This document shows positions 10,979 to 21,902 of a DNA stretch of 64,000 bases, piece by piece. The stretch lies in the NCBI RefSeq assembly GCF_036323735.1, contig NC_086032.1, positions 54,400,599-54,464,598 on the forward strand, written 5' to 3'. This stretch comes from Rattus norvegicus. Taxonomy: Eukaryota > Chordata > Mammalia > Rodentia > Muridae. Position 1 is the stretch's first letter. Each line of letters begins with the position of its first letter. The position numbers and the translations under genes were made by a program. The notes under the pieces were generated by a model. It worked only from the letters and a program-made list of their open reading frames with translations. It did not search any database and had not been told where the DNA came from.

Positions 10979-13723
10979 CATACTTATTTTGCCCATGTGT
11001 GTAATATAAGATAAAATGTTGAACTTGAATGAAAAGGATTAAAATTTGATTGTACCATTAAATGATACACTGGAGAGCTAATTACCTTTCTGGAGCCTTA
11101 GCTGCCACATTTATCAATTGGGCTTACTACATATATTTTCATTATGAGTCACTTTGACAATTAAAGGATACACGCATATATACATTTAATATACATTGAA
11201 ATATACCATTTAATATATATATGTTCTAAAATTACAGAAAAATAACAATAGCCTCTATTGTATCTAGTGGTGATGATAAAGTAATAAAATAATTCATATG
11301 TTTTATTAAAAGTTCATACAGATGCATGCAAAAAGTAATGGATTTTACATTGGTAAGCTAAACCATTAAATAGCATAAACACTATTAAATATTGATATTA
11401 CCTACAGTTTACACATTAAGTTAGAAGTTTGAGTCCCTATGTATTATTTATACTGGTATTTCCAGCAAACAAAGTAGGCAGTTAATAAACACTTGGTGCT
11501 GAAATAATTTAAGTACAGATCCTAAATTTGCGTAGTCAGAATTTCACTTTCAGAATTCTTCCCCATTACATTCTGTCTCTATGCAGCAACAAAACAAATT
11601 CCTGAACATATTAGAAGGTCAAGAATTATCTCTGGATGTGTGCATGTTTGGTTAACTGCAGAGAGTTATTTAAATTAATGGTGTCTGAAATACCCACCAA
11701 AAATCAATCCTGAAAATTTCAACCTGTTATGCTTATTTCCCACTTCTTTCCAGGGATGAGAGAGGTGCATTTCATTCAGTGAGGTAGCTTACCTTACAAA
11801 CTTGACAAAATATTTCTCCTCAGCCATCTGCTTTACCACTTACAACAAATGTAAATGCTATATTGTGGCATAAACAGTCATCTTAGAAAAGAGCTATTTG
11901 AATCCTCAAATATTCTTCTCTTGTGATGGGCTCCAAGTAAATTACCTTCCTCTAAAGATCTACACATTATAGATAATATGTCATAATTGTTTTCATCACC
12001 AAGAATCACTTGCTATTTGCCAGCTGATAGGATACTATTTAACTTTTCCCAGTTGGAAATATCAGTCAGCATTTGCTCTCACATTATGGGGAACTACATA
12101 ATGACTTTCCATTAAAGACAGCTAAATTTGAGGTCAGCTACCAAGTGCATCATTATCTTCCTTTAAAAAAAAATGCTAACTACATTGTTGTTTTAAAGAA
12201 TCAGTGGTGGCACTAGCTTTTTAGCTGTTAAAAAAGTGTCTATAATTATTCCACTTATCTCAGAAAATAAGCTATTTCCTGTAGTTGTGTTTAGCACCTG
12301 TACTCAAAGCGTTATCTTCTTTCAGGGCATTAAATAAATAATAATCACAGAGCTAAAGAGATTTAGCTTCATTGGAGCAGGCAGATGGTTTCTGAAGGGA
12401 ATCACATAACAGCTCCTTGGTTTTTGCCTCTAATGCAGTGACATTCTTGTCTTCAGCAGATAGGATCTGCATATAATGTGTATGAGTTTTCTTTCTTGAT
12501 GTTTTCTCACATCAAATCAAAACCCAGCTCTGTCATAAGACTTATTTTGCTTTTAACTTCTCCTTATCGTATGCCAGTTGTCACTGCTAATCTCTTTGCT
12601 TCGAATCACATGATTTGGCTTCTAGGATGGTATCTGCTTCTGTGTACTGCAAGAATCACACACTTTCATTGACTTCCTCCTTACATATTCTCCTGAGCAC
12701 ATTGCCCTGTTACATTTTGCCTCTGTGCTCTTAGAACAAGTCTATTATCTACTAATGAACAATGCAGCACCCTGGGGATTCAAGTCTATTCCATAAGCTG
12801 GATTCCTGTTTTGGATTCTATGCATTTGTATGGTTCTCCACTGTTCATGTGTATTTAAACACGTCCTAACTGCACAAAAGCAAACTTTCTTCTCAAACTT
12901 CACCCACACCATTTTCTTACACTCAGATATGGGAACCCTACACTCCTCTTCCAATATCCAAACTTCTAGGAGTATTTTTTTACATTTGATTTCTTTCGCA
13001 CCTCTATCTAATCATTATTTTATATAATGGTTCTACCATCAAACACTGGTTGCCACTCTAGCATGTTTTCACTATAAACTGTAGGGTCTCTACGTAGTGG
13101 TTCATCATTTATAATAATTTGGTTATTAGACTACCCCTCTAACTACTCTCCTTTTATATCACTTTCCCCTGCCATTTGCCCTTAGTAAAGTATCTAAAAG
13201 AAGCTAAGTTTAAAGAGAGCATTGAAATTTGCTTCATGTTCCACCACTTTACATTAAGTTAATTATCCTCATAGCTGGGACAATTCATCCTGTGACTGAC
13301 TACAGGAGGGATACTGGCTAACCATGGAGGTGAACACTGTAATTTTTTTCAAACCTCCTAAATTGAAGTCTCTGTGGAAGTTACTGTCATCTAATTTACT
13401 GTTTGTAGTCTTTAATATACAGTAGCTAATCAGGCAGCAATACCCTTACTAGTTAAATTTTATTCCTAAGAAACAAATAAACAACACCCCTCAGTCCCCC
13501 AATGTAGTAAAGCTCAGCCTCTTGAGTGGAGTGGCCCATGGTAACAAGTCTTTCAAGTAATTCTGATGCCAGCTGAACTTTCAGAACTACTCTACAGTGC
13601 TCCATATTTATTGCCTTCAGAAGTTTATTATATAATGTATATTTTATATATTATATATATAATACATGACATATTTAAAATTTTTAGTTATATGTGATTT
13701 ATTGTCAGGTTTTATGTTTGATC

Positions 13724-13728
<5 letters not shown>

Positions 13729-13777
<49 letters not shown>
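13729..13777. repeat. (TA)n microsatellite, ~24 units
   Basis: Uninterrupted TA run of about 49 bp inside a longer AT-rich block (about 13610-13780), self-complementary and likely to be length-variable. Confidence 0.97.
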
Positions 13778-13780
<3 letters not shown>

Positions 13781-14436
13781 AATGAAAGAATTTGATATCA
13801 CATCACCAGGTCCTTACTTCTGCAATACATTTTTACCATACAATCTTTCTTTAATATTTTCATGGATTTAGTGTAGCTGTTATTCATCAATATCCTCATA
13901 TATTAACTCTATTCTTTAATTCCCACTTGTGTCCTTCCACAACTCAAGCATTAATAAGAATATTACTATTTTACAATATAAAATGTACACAATTTATGAT
14001 AATATACCATGTATAGTGCATTTATCTACAGCAATGTGACCTATTTTTCACTGCACAGGAGGTATTTGAAGGCCTCTTTCTCTTATCAACACCTAGAGTT
14101 TTTTATAGAATATAACACAATCGATTCTCAACTGATAGTTCTCAAATTATAGGCTTAAATTTAGAAAGTTGTTATTGAGTTTAACACTTAAATATTGCAC
14201 AAATTAACTTGATAAAATAACAACAAAACAATTAGTTAATATTTGTCAGACTTTGGGTTTAATCACTAGGACTGAAAAATATATAAAAGAAAAATAATTA
14301 TGGTTGTTGACATAGTATTCAAAATAGTGAAGAAATTAGAAAGATCCCATGTTTCTGTGGATCCAGACGCAGGAACGAGAGGCAGTTTGGAAGTACCTGA
14401 TTCCTCAGCAGTGATCAATAAGTGTTCACTTGCTCT

Positions 14437-14680
14437 TTACAGATGGCTATTTAGTTTTTTCCATGAGACTAAGAACAAATCGAAGCCAGGCCTTGAGATA
14501 CCCATTTCTATAGCAAACTGGAGAATTATAGCATCACTATAATATTCTTCACGGTTTTTCAGATCACAGAATTTGATTGCTGCTTCAGTAAAAGACTCAC
14601 TCCTCATCAAACAAAACATATGCTTGGAATTCAGTCGATAGAACAAAGACAAATGTAACATGTCCCTTGCCCAAACATGT
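14437..14680 (-). other. Protein-like minus-strand open frame, unidentified
   Basis: An ATG at 14661 opens 74 codons. The stretch from LNSKHMFCLMRSES to ILQFAIEMG has a charged, mixed composition unlike simple-repeat frames. An acceptor-like AAG at 14666 would start an exon at 14665. A GT at 14501-14500 just after the 'IEMG' codons could serve as a donor, giving a possible exon of about 164 bp. An in-frame stop lies 13 codons upstream of the ATG. I do not recognise the protein. It may be an exon, a pseudogene scrap or chance. The plus strand is also open here, which weakens the case. Confidence 0.2.
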
Positions 14681-15232
14681 GCAGAGAAACAACGAGGTTA
14701 GGGAAGATTTAAAAAAAAAAAAAGAAAGAAAGGTGAGAAGGTGAGATACAAAATCAAATGTGAGCCTGTTTTTTTTAACAATTGTTATTTAGATTCATTC
14801 TATAAATTATGTAACAAATACAACAAGAATAAATTTGTTTTGTTTTTGGTGTAGATATACAAACTTTAGCTGTTACTACATAAGTTAAAGTTTGAAAAAC
14901 TCTATAAATTTGCATTTAGAGTATTAGGTAGCATGCAAAATTTTCTACTAATAAGCAAGATCAAATTTGATGCAAAGGTTTATATTAGTGAAAAAATAAC
15001 TGATATATTAGTCTGTTTTTCTCCTGAGAGTAATTATTATTCAGACATTCATGAAACATAATTTTTGCATTCATGAAACATATTATTTGATTTTTATAAT
15101 TTTAATAATTTTGAATAAATAAAATATTTCCACTTTTGCCAATAATAAGAATCATTTCTATATCTTGTCATTCATGAAACTAACATTATTTGATCTTAGG
15201 AATTTTTCATAATTAATATGATAGATAGAATG

Positions 15233-17424
15233 TTTTTCTTTATTTCTGGGTCTTTAATTCTATTCCATTGATCAACCTGTCTGTCTCTGATGCATCAATA
15301 TCGTGTAGTTTTTATAACTATTGCTGTGTAGTATAGCTTGAAGTCAGGGATGGTGATTCCCCCAGAAGTTCTTTTATTGTTAAGAATTGTTTTCAGAGGG
15401 GAAACTGGGAAGGGAGATAACATTTGAAATGTAAATAAACAAAATAACCAATAAAAAGAACTTAAAATATGAAAAAAGTATTGTTTTGCTATCTTTTTTT
15501 GTTTTGTTTTATTTTGTTTTTCCACATAAAATTGAAAATTGTTCTTTTCATGTCTTTGAAGCATTGTATTGGAATTTTGATGGGGATTGCATTGAATCTC
15601 TAGATTGCTTTTAGTAATATGGCCAACTTAACTATATTTGTTCTACCTATACATGGGCATGGGAGATTTCTCCACTTTTTAAGGTCTTCTTCACTTTTTT
15701 TCTTGAGAGATTTGAAGTTGTTCTTATATAGATCTTTCACTTGTTTTGTTGGAGTTACCCCCAGATATTTTATATTAATTGTGACTATTATGAAGAGTGC
15801 TGTTTCTCTAATTTATTTCTCAACCCAATTATTATTTGCCTAAAGGAAGGAAACTGATTTATTTGAGTTAGTTTTATACCCAGCCACTTTGCTGAAGTTG
15901 TTTATCAGTTGTAGAAGTTCTCTGGTAGAATTTTTGGGATTACTTATGCATGTTATCATTTCATCTACAAATAGTGATACCTTGACTTCTTCAATATGGA
16001 GGTTCCATAGAAAATTGGAAATAGTTCTATCTACCTGAAGACCCAGCTTTACCCCTCTCAAGCATATACCCCGAAGATGCCCCACCATGCCACAGAAGCA
16101 CGGGTTCCACTATGTTCATACCAGCCTTATTTGTGATAGTCAGAAGCTGAAAACAACCCAGATGTCCTACAATGGAAGAATGTATACAGAAAATGTGGTT
16201 CACTTACACAATAGGCTACTCAGCTATTAAGAACCACAATATCATGACTTTTGCAGGCAAATGGATTGAACTAGAAAATATCATTCTTAGTAAGGTAACT
16301 CAGACCAAAAGGACATACATGTTGTGTACTCATTGATAAGTGGACATTAGCCAAAAAAGTACAAAATATCCATGATACAATCCACAGAACTCAAGAAAGT
16401 TAGCAAGCAGAAGGACCCAAGTGAGGATGCCTCAACCCAATTTGGAAGGAAGAAGAAAGCAATCAGGGGAAACAGAGGGAGGAATGGACTTGGGTGAGAG
16501 AGTGAATAACGAGTGGGGAAAGGGGAACATGTTCAGGTATTGGGGGGAATAGGAGTGAATCCCTGAGGGCTAACAGAAAGAATGGAAACAGGCAACTTCA
16601 GGAGCTAGGAGATAGGGGGACCCTCTAGAATGTACCAGGGGAGACCTTGAAGGAGACAGATGCTTTGGACTCAAAGAAGGAGATCCTAGATGAAATGCCC
16701 TACAGTGTGGAGTGGACTTATTAGAGTCTTTCTCTAGTAAAAAGAGAGGACATCATATAGAGGGATAGGGTTGCTCTGCCACACTCAAAAACAATGACCC
16801 AGTATTGATCCTGTCAAAAAGAACTGCAGGGACAAAATAGGAGAAGAGACTGAGGGAAAGGAGATTCATCGACTGGTCCAAATTAGGATTCAGCTCAAGC
16901 AGAGACTCCAAGGCCTGGAGGTATTACTGCTGCTATGGAGTCCGTACAGACTGGAGTCTAGTGTACAGGAGGCCCAACAAGCAGCTGAAAGATTCAGATG
17001 CAAATGGACAGAAGCCAGGAACTCCTGCAGTTGAATTAGGGAAAATGTGGAAGAAGTTGAGGAGAAGGGCAACCTCATAGGAAAAGGAGTAGTTTCAACT
17101 AACCTGGAGCCCCAAGAACTCTCAGACACTGAGCCACCTACCAGGTAGCATACACCAGCTAATATGAGGCCCCCTGACATCTATATAGCAGAGAACTGCC
17201 TGTTCTGGCCTCAGTGAGAGAAAAACACCTAACCCTGGAGAGACTTGAGGTTTCAGAGAGTAAGGAGGTCTTGTGGGGTGGGAGTGGGGGGTGGGAGTCG
17301 GGGTGGGGACATCCTCTTGGAATGGGATTGAGGAACAGTCAGAGGCTGTACCAGGAGGGGGATAATGACTGGACTGTAAAAAAGGATTAATAATAATGAT
17401 GATGATGATGATAATAATAATAAT
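15233..17424 (+). mobile_element. Old L1 with inverted 5' part
   Basis: The segment 15233-15995 is ORF2 on the minus strand, with recognisable finger/palm region text. From about 15998 the sequence switches to the plus strand and runs through the ORF2 C-terminus (about 16000-16350) and a long 3' UTR of older (Lx-like) type ending in a (TAA)n/(ATG)n tail near 17390-17424. This order is the signature of twin priming, which inverts the 5' part during insertion. A second, tiny L1 end is nested at 15394-15479. No outer TSD was found. Confidence 0.8.
15394..15479 (+). mobile_element. Nested ~85-bp L1 3' end
   Basis: In the middle of minus-strand ORF2 sequence there is an 86-bp plus-strand L1 3' terminus ('aaactgggaagggagataacatttgaaatg' type) with an A-rich end. 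The octamer ATTGTTTT occurs on both sides (15386-15393 and 15480-15487). The host L1 text resumes after it, as expected for a target-site duplication. It is one of the shortest recognisable L1 insertions possible. Confidence 0.75.
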
Positions 17425-19621
17425 TCAACTGTAAAAAGAATATATTTAAATAACTCCTATCACATTCACTTAAAATCTAGTGAAAATAACTATAGTGTGT
17501 ACTTGATACTGTGCATACAGGAAAACATTTAAAGATAGATTATTAATCATAAAGTATTAGCAGTACTGAAGATAAAGAAAGCTATAGGACCACCTATGCT
17601 CTTATCCATCAACCAGATGTAGGATAATAAACTAGAAGCTTCAAAAATATCTACAAAATATCTTGTATTAAACAGTGACTTCTAACCACCTTCCTAATGT
17701 TAGTGTAATACTGGTCAATGATGACCCCTCCTATAAGTAGCCAAACTGAAGGCCTTTCTAATTTATTTTACTAGAGTACCAGGTGCACAGAAATTAGGTT
17801 TGTAATTATTTTATTTCACATATATAATTTCCGGTTTTTTGAACAGAGGAATTCAAAGAGCAAATTAAAAACTCCTGTACTTTCCAGAGTACCTGTGGAA
17901 TACCAGAAATTAAATATTCTGAAATACATCTCAACTGATAAATTGTGGGGGAACCCTTCTAATTAAGATCAAAATCTACAATGACTGGATAGCTTCTCTG
18001 ATCTCAGAGGAAAATGGAAAACTCCCTTTACCAGCTGAGCTTCCCCTTGATAGGTCAAGTAGTCCTTGGCAGAGTTTTAAGTTCAATTTCCTCTTTTTCC
18101 CCAAATCCTTGCCTCCAACCACTTTTAAGAATAGCCTAGCAAGTACCTGCAATTATTGGAATGCCTCCCCATGTAAATGATGAATTCACAGAACTTTCAA
18201 ACTCTAATCAATGATTTTCATTTACCCTGAAAACTTCTTCCCACTCTCCAAGATACATATATAGCTCTGGTTCACCCCAATAAGTATATTGTTACAAGTC
18301 TACCTTGCATAAACATATGTACACATACTAAGATAGTCTAAGAGGACTGTTTCATTGCAAAGGGCCAGAGAAGGCCTTCTAAAAGGACTGTATCTTTAAG
18401 ACCATCAGAGAAAGTCTTGTCTCTCTCTCTTTCCCAAGCACTTGCTCTCAAACTTACTGGAATCCCGAGGAAACCCACCTACTCTGAACACGGCTTTATC
18501 CCTTCAGCCTGGTGTGCAGCAGTGCCTGGATACCCTGAGAAGGAGGACGTAGAGGATGTGGAACCCAAACGGCATAGCACAGTAAATGATTTTCCAGATA
18601 CAATGCATCTTTAAAATAATGAGGACTTTTGCCAAAAGTAACTACCAGACCTCTTACGGGTAAATCTGAATTGCATCATACAATTTAAATAAACAAAATT
18701 AAATACATACTGGTAAAAGGGTGTGCTACTTGAACAATTATTCCTTGTCCTAGATTGTCTAGGTTTAGTTTTGATATCCACCAGCCTGAGGGAATTCATT
18801 GTAATTTACTCTCAAGTAGGGAGTAGACCAGTATTGGCATGCAGTGAAAGCCATTTAAATGGAGTCAGTTAATTTTTAGTGTTGATTTACAATAACAAAT
18901 TTAAAGGCATAAAATAGATTCTTTTCACACAATAAACAATACAGTTTTGTGGTTGTCTATTAATGGGCTTTAAAAAGGTCACTTCTTTCTCTGCTGTCTC
19001 TCACCACAAAAAGACAATGATACAATAGTGATAAAATGCTTATTTACCTGTCAATTCTTCTGACATTTTCTGAGAGAATTTAGGTCCAATGTAGTTGTTC
19101 CTTTAAGACACTGATGTCTATAATAAGATTTATAATAGTAACTTAAGATACCTATAATAGGGAAAAAAGACTCTCTTGAAGTCTATTTGGAGTTTCTTGC
19201 ATTCTCTCACACTCTTTGATGTATTTCAAGAAATGTAACAGTTATCACTGCACTGTGTCCCGAACTATATTCCTCCCCCATCTGCCTTTTCAAAAGAAGG
19301 GGGTGGAGGAGGCAAGTGTAGTGTGGCTATATTTAGTTCTTTTTATACACCTTTTCACATGTCCCTGATGCAGTCACTCATCCATCTTACACGTACTAGG
19401 ACTTTGCAAATTGTTCTCACTCCAGCAAAACCACTGACAAAACATGCTTCACAGTCTGTAGGCTGTGCTGAGCATGTAAGGGAAACTTATTTGCTCATTA
19501 ATTTTCCAGCAGGAAATGCTGTGTAGGTGAGGCACTACTTTGTAAAATCAGAAACTAAGGCATTCACTGTTGGCATGTGTGCAAGACACAGATCTCAGAA
19601 GGAAGCAAGGAAAAAATGTTG
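17425..19621. other. No recognised gene or repeat
   Basis: About 2.2 kb. A block near 17945-18316 begins TGTGGGGGAA and contains a TATA-like ATATATAG near 18259 and AATAAG near 18280, faintly LTR-like but unproven. A relatively CpG-containing patch at about 18430-18590 stands out from the AT-rich surroundings. No coding assignment can be made. Confidence 0.45.
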
Positions 19622-19630
19622 TACTATATG

Positions 19631-19691
19631 TTTTTTTTTTTTTCGGAGCTGGGGACTGAACCCAGGGCCTTGCGCTTTCTAGGCAAGCGAA
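19631..19691 (-). mobile_element. Truncated ID SINE with 9-bp TSD
   Basis: A T-run followed by 'tcggagctggggactgaacccagggccttgcgc' is the reverse of the 3' two-thirds of the rat ID core, a tRNA-Ala/BC1-derived SINE. The 5' part with the pol III A box is missing. Flanked by TACTATATG at 19622-19630 and 19692-19700. Confidence 0.93.
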
Positions 19692-19700
19692 TACTATATG

Positions 19701-20040
19701 TTTTTATTTTGACCAATTAAATAAAGCTCTTATTCCAATCAAATAATGTGCCTGGTTTGTTATAGGGTGAAACTCACACCTGAGGTCATATAACTTCTCA
19801 AGAGAGAAAATCAAAAGATCTTGTAATATCTCAGATTACTTGTATAGCTGAGAGTTGTTGCCTTAACATAGAATCACTTCCATATACTAATACTCAGATC
19901 ATTTCTATTAATTTATCACTGCTTGCAACTTAATTTCTGTGGATAATGCCACATTCAGTAAGTACCTTACCTCTGCTATCTCCAAATTCTCTATTTTCCA
20001 ACCAGTCTTTCTACCCACATTATGAATTACTTCCCAACAT
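19701..20040. other. No recognised gene or repeat
   Basis: AT-rich sequence between the ID element and an L1 3' end; nothing identifiable. Confidence 0.6.
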
Positions 20041-20546
20041 TTTCTTTTTCTTTTTGTTTATCTTTTTTTATCTTTACTAACTTGAGTATTGCTTATTAAC
20101 ATTTCGGTTGTTATTTCCCTTCACGGTTTCCAGGCCAACATCCCCCCAACAATTACCCCTCCCCTTCTGTATAGGCTTTCCCTCCCCATCTTCCCCCCAT
20201 TACCACCCTCCCTCCAACAATCACGTTCACTGGGGGTTCAGTCTTGGCAGGACCAAGGGCTTCCCCTTCCACTGGTGCTCTTACTAGGCTATTTATTGCT
20301 ACTTATGAGATTGGAGCCCAGGGTCAGTCCATGTATAGTCTTTAGGTAGTGGCTTAGTCCCTGGAAGCTCTGGTTGGTTGACATTGTTGTTTATATGGGG
20401 TCTCGAGCCCCTTCAAGCTCTTCCAGTTCTTTCTCTGCTTCCTTCAGCGGTGGTCCCGTTCTCAGTTCAGTGGTTTGCTGCTGGCATTCGCCTATGTATT
20501 TGCTGTATTCTGGCTTTGTCTCTCAGGAGAGATCTACATCCGGTTT
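20041..20546 (-). mobile_element. L1 3' UTR fragment, young type
   Basis: Reads on the minus strand as the last ~500 bp of the rat L1 3' UTR, including the G-rich polypurine tract (C-rich on the plus strand, 20140-20225). The sequence stops at the 'gagagatctacatccggt' position. It is very similar in content to the fragment at 42323-42812. The tail is a mixed T-rich tract (about 20040-20080). A TSD could not be defined confidently. Confidence 0.9.
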
Positions 20547-21902
20547 TGACAAACTTTACTAGGTGTGCATTATACTTGACAAGCTAATTAAAGATAGCTC
20601 TAGCAGACAGAAATGAATGAAAAAAATAATAACATGGAAAACACCTGAAGCCCAAAGAGAAAGCCCAATACTATAATCCAAGTATCTCAGAAAGTTTGAG
20701 TGGGAGGTAGCCAGATTAGCTTAGAGAATTAGAGTAGATCAATGACTGCCCAGTTATTGGTTTATAAACTAATTAACTAAGTATTATAATCTCAGTCTCA
20801 TTTATTTGGCAGGTAGGCAGGGATATAGAAAAAACTTCCATCTTTAAAAATACATTTATTTCCATGTTTGTAGGAAGTGTCTTAAAGGTAGTTGTTGAAC
20901 TAGGGAAGGCTCATCAGCAAGAAATATGCAAGGTAGTACCTTCCCAAAGGGAAACTCCCTCAGAGATAATGCCATTGTCTTAATTATGGTTTTATTGCTG
21001 TGAAGAGACAACATTACCAAGGCAACTTATATAAATGTAAACATTTAATTGGGACTGACTTACATTTTCAGATGTTAAGTCCATTTTGATCATGATCAAA
21101 AGCATGAAATCACGCAAGCCAACTTGGTTCTGGAGCAACCAAGAGTTATATGTCTTTAATCTGAAGGCAGCCAGACTACTTTTTCTCACACTTGGCAGAG
21201 CTTGAGCATATATATTACCTAAAAGTCACATTCCTCACAGTGACATCCTTCCTCTAATAAGGACATAATTCCTCCATTGAGAACACACCTCCTAATAGTG
21301 CCACTCCTCATGGGTCAAGAAGTCAAACACAGGAGGCTATGGGAGCGATAGCTATTTACTCACCACAGCTGTAAATATAGGAAATAGCTTACATAGGTTT
21401 GCTCATAGCCAGGTGTTTCCTGTCATCGATCCACAGAACAACTAAGAAAAACGAAACCAGGTATGGGGGATCTAATGCATGCAATAGAAGGAAGCTCTGG
21501 CCAAGACTCAGGCAAAAGTAAAAATCTCACACTGTTACCAAAATCTCAATGCGAGGAAGAAACCACCTGAGTTCACGGACCTCTACCCCTAAAGACAGTA
21601 GGAATGATTTTAGGTGAAAGTAGCCATAAGTATTTATTGTACATTCATGAATTATAGTTGGAGAATTGAAAAGAGAGATTGAAATTATGTCTTATGTAAA
21701 GAAAATAAGCATTTAAAGTTGGAGACAGGAGACAGATTTTTCTGCAAAAGGAAAAACATCCTCAACATGAAAGAAAAGGAGGATTTAGAAGGACTGGAAG
21801 ATATGTTTTGTTGGCAAACCTCAGGAAAATCTAGGAAATATGAAAAAATCTCAGGAAAATCATGGAATCCACATTGACCCCTTCAATATGTATCTATAAA
21901 AT
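20547..21902. other. Unique sequence plus rodent dispersed repeat
   Basis: Contains a possible very degenerate B1-like stretch (about 20650-20720) and the dispersed repeat at 20978-21370 listed separately. The remainder, including a purine-rich part near 21700-21870, is unassigned. Confidence 0.5.
20978..21370. repeat. Rodent medium-copy dispersed repeat (family unnamed)
   Basis: The 'tttattgctgtgaagagacaacattaccaaggcaact' segment, the 'ccattttgatcatgatcaaaagcatg' part and the 'cacacctcctaatagtgccactcc' end recur, diverged, at 50287-50515 plus 51290-51390, and in part at 45125-45265. The shared order of blocks across three sites in one window shows a common dispersed element of about 390 bp. 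I recognise it as a frequent rodent repeat but cannot name its class with confidence. Confidence 0.65.

Larger units (their letters stand above)
9258..15232. other. Stretch poor in young repeats (~6 kb)
   Basis: Apart from a degenerate B3 (about 9808-9993), a B1 (about 10852-10978) and a TA microsatellite (13729-13777), no transposon is recognised. The sequence is AT-rich with no clear gene. One open frame with protein-like composition lies at 14437-14661 on the minus strand and is listed separately. The block is the longest in the window without L1. Confidence 0.6.

Noticed and set aside
15046..15180. Repeated phrase 'attcatgaaac' three times
   Set aside because: Short, irregularly spaced and in AT-rich sequence; no sign of a functional array.
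19327..19336. CTATATTTAG, a perfect MEF2-type site
   Set aside because: One short motif in AT-rich DNA is expected by chance, and no promoter or conserved cluster is visible.
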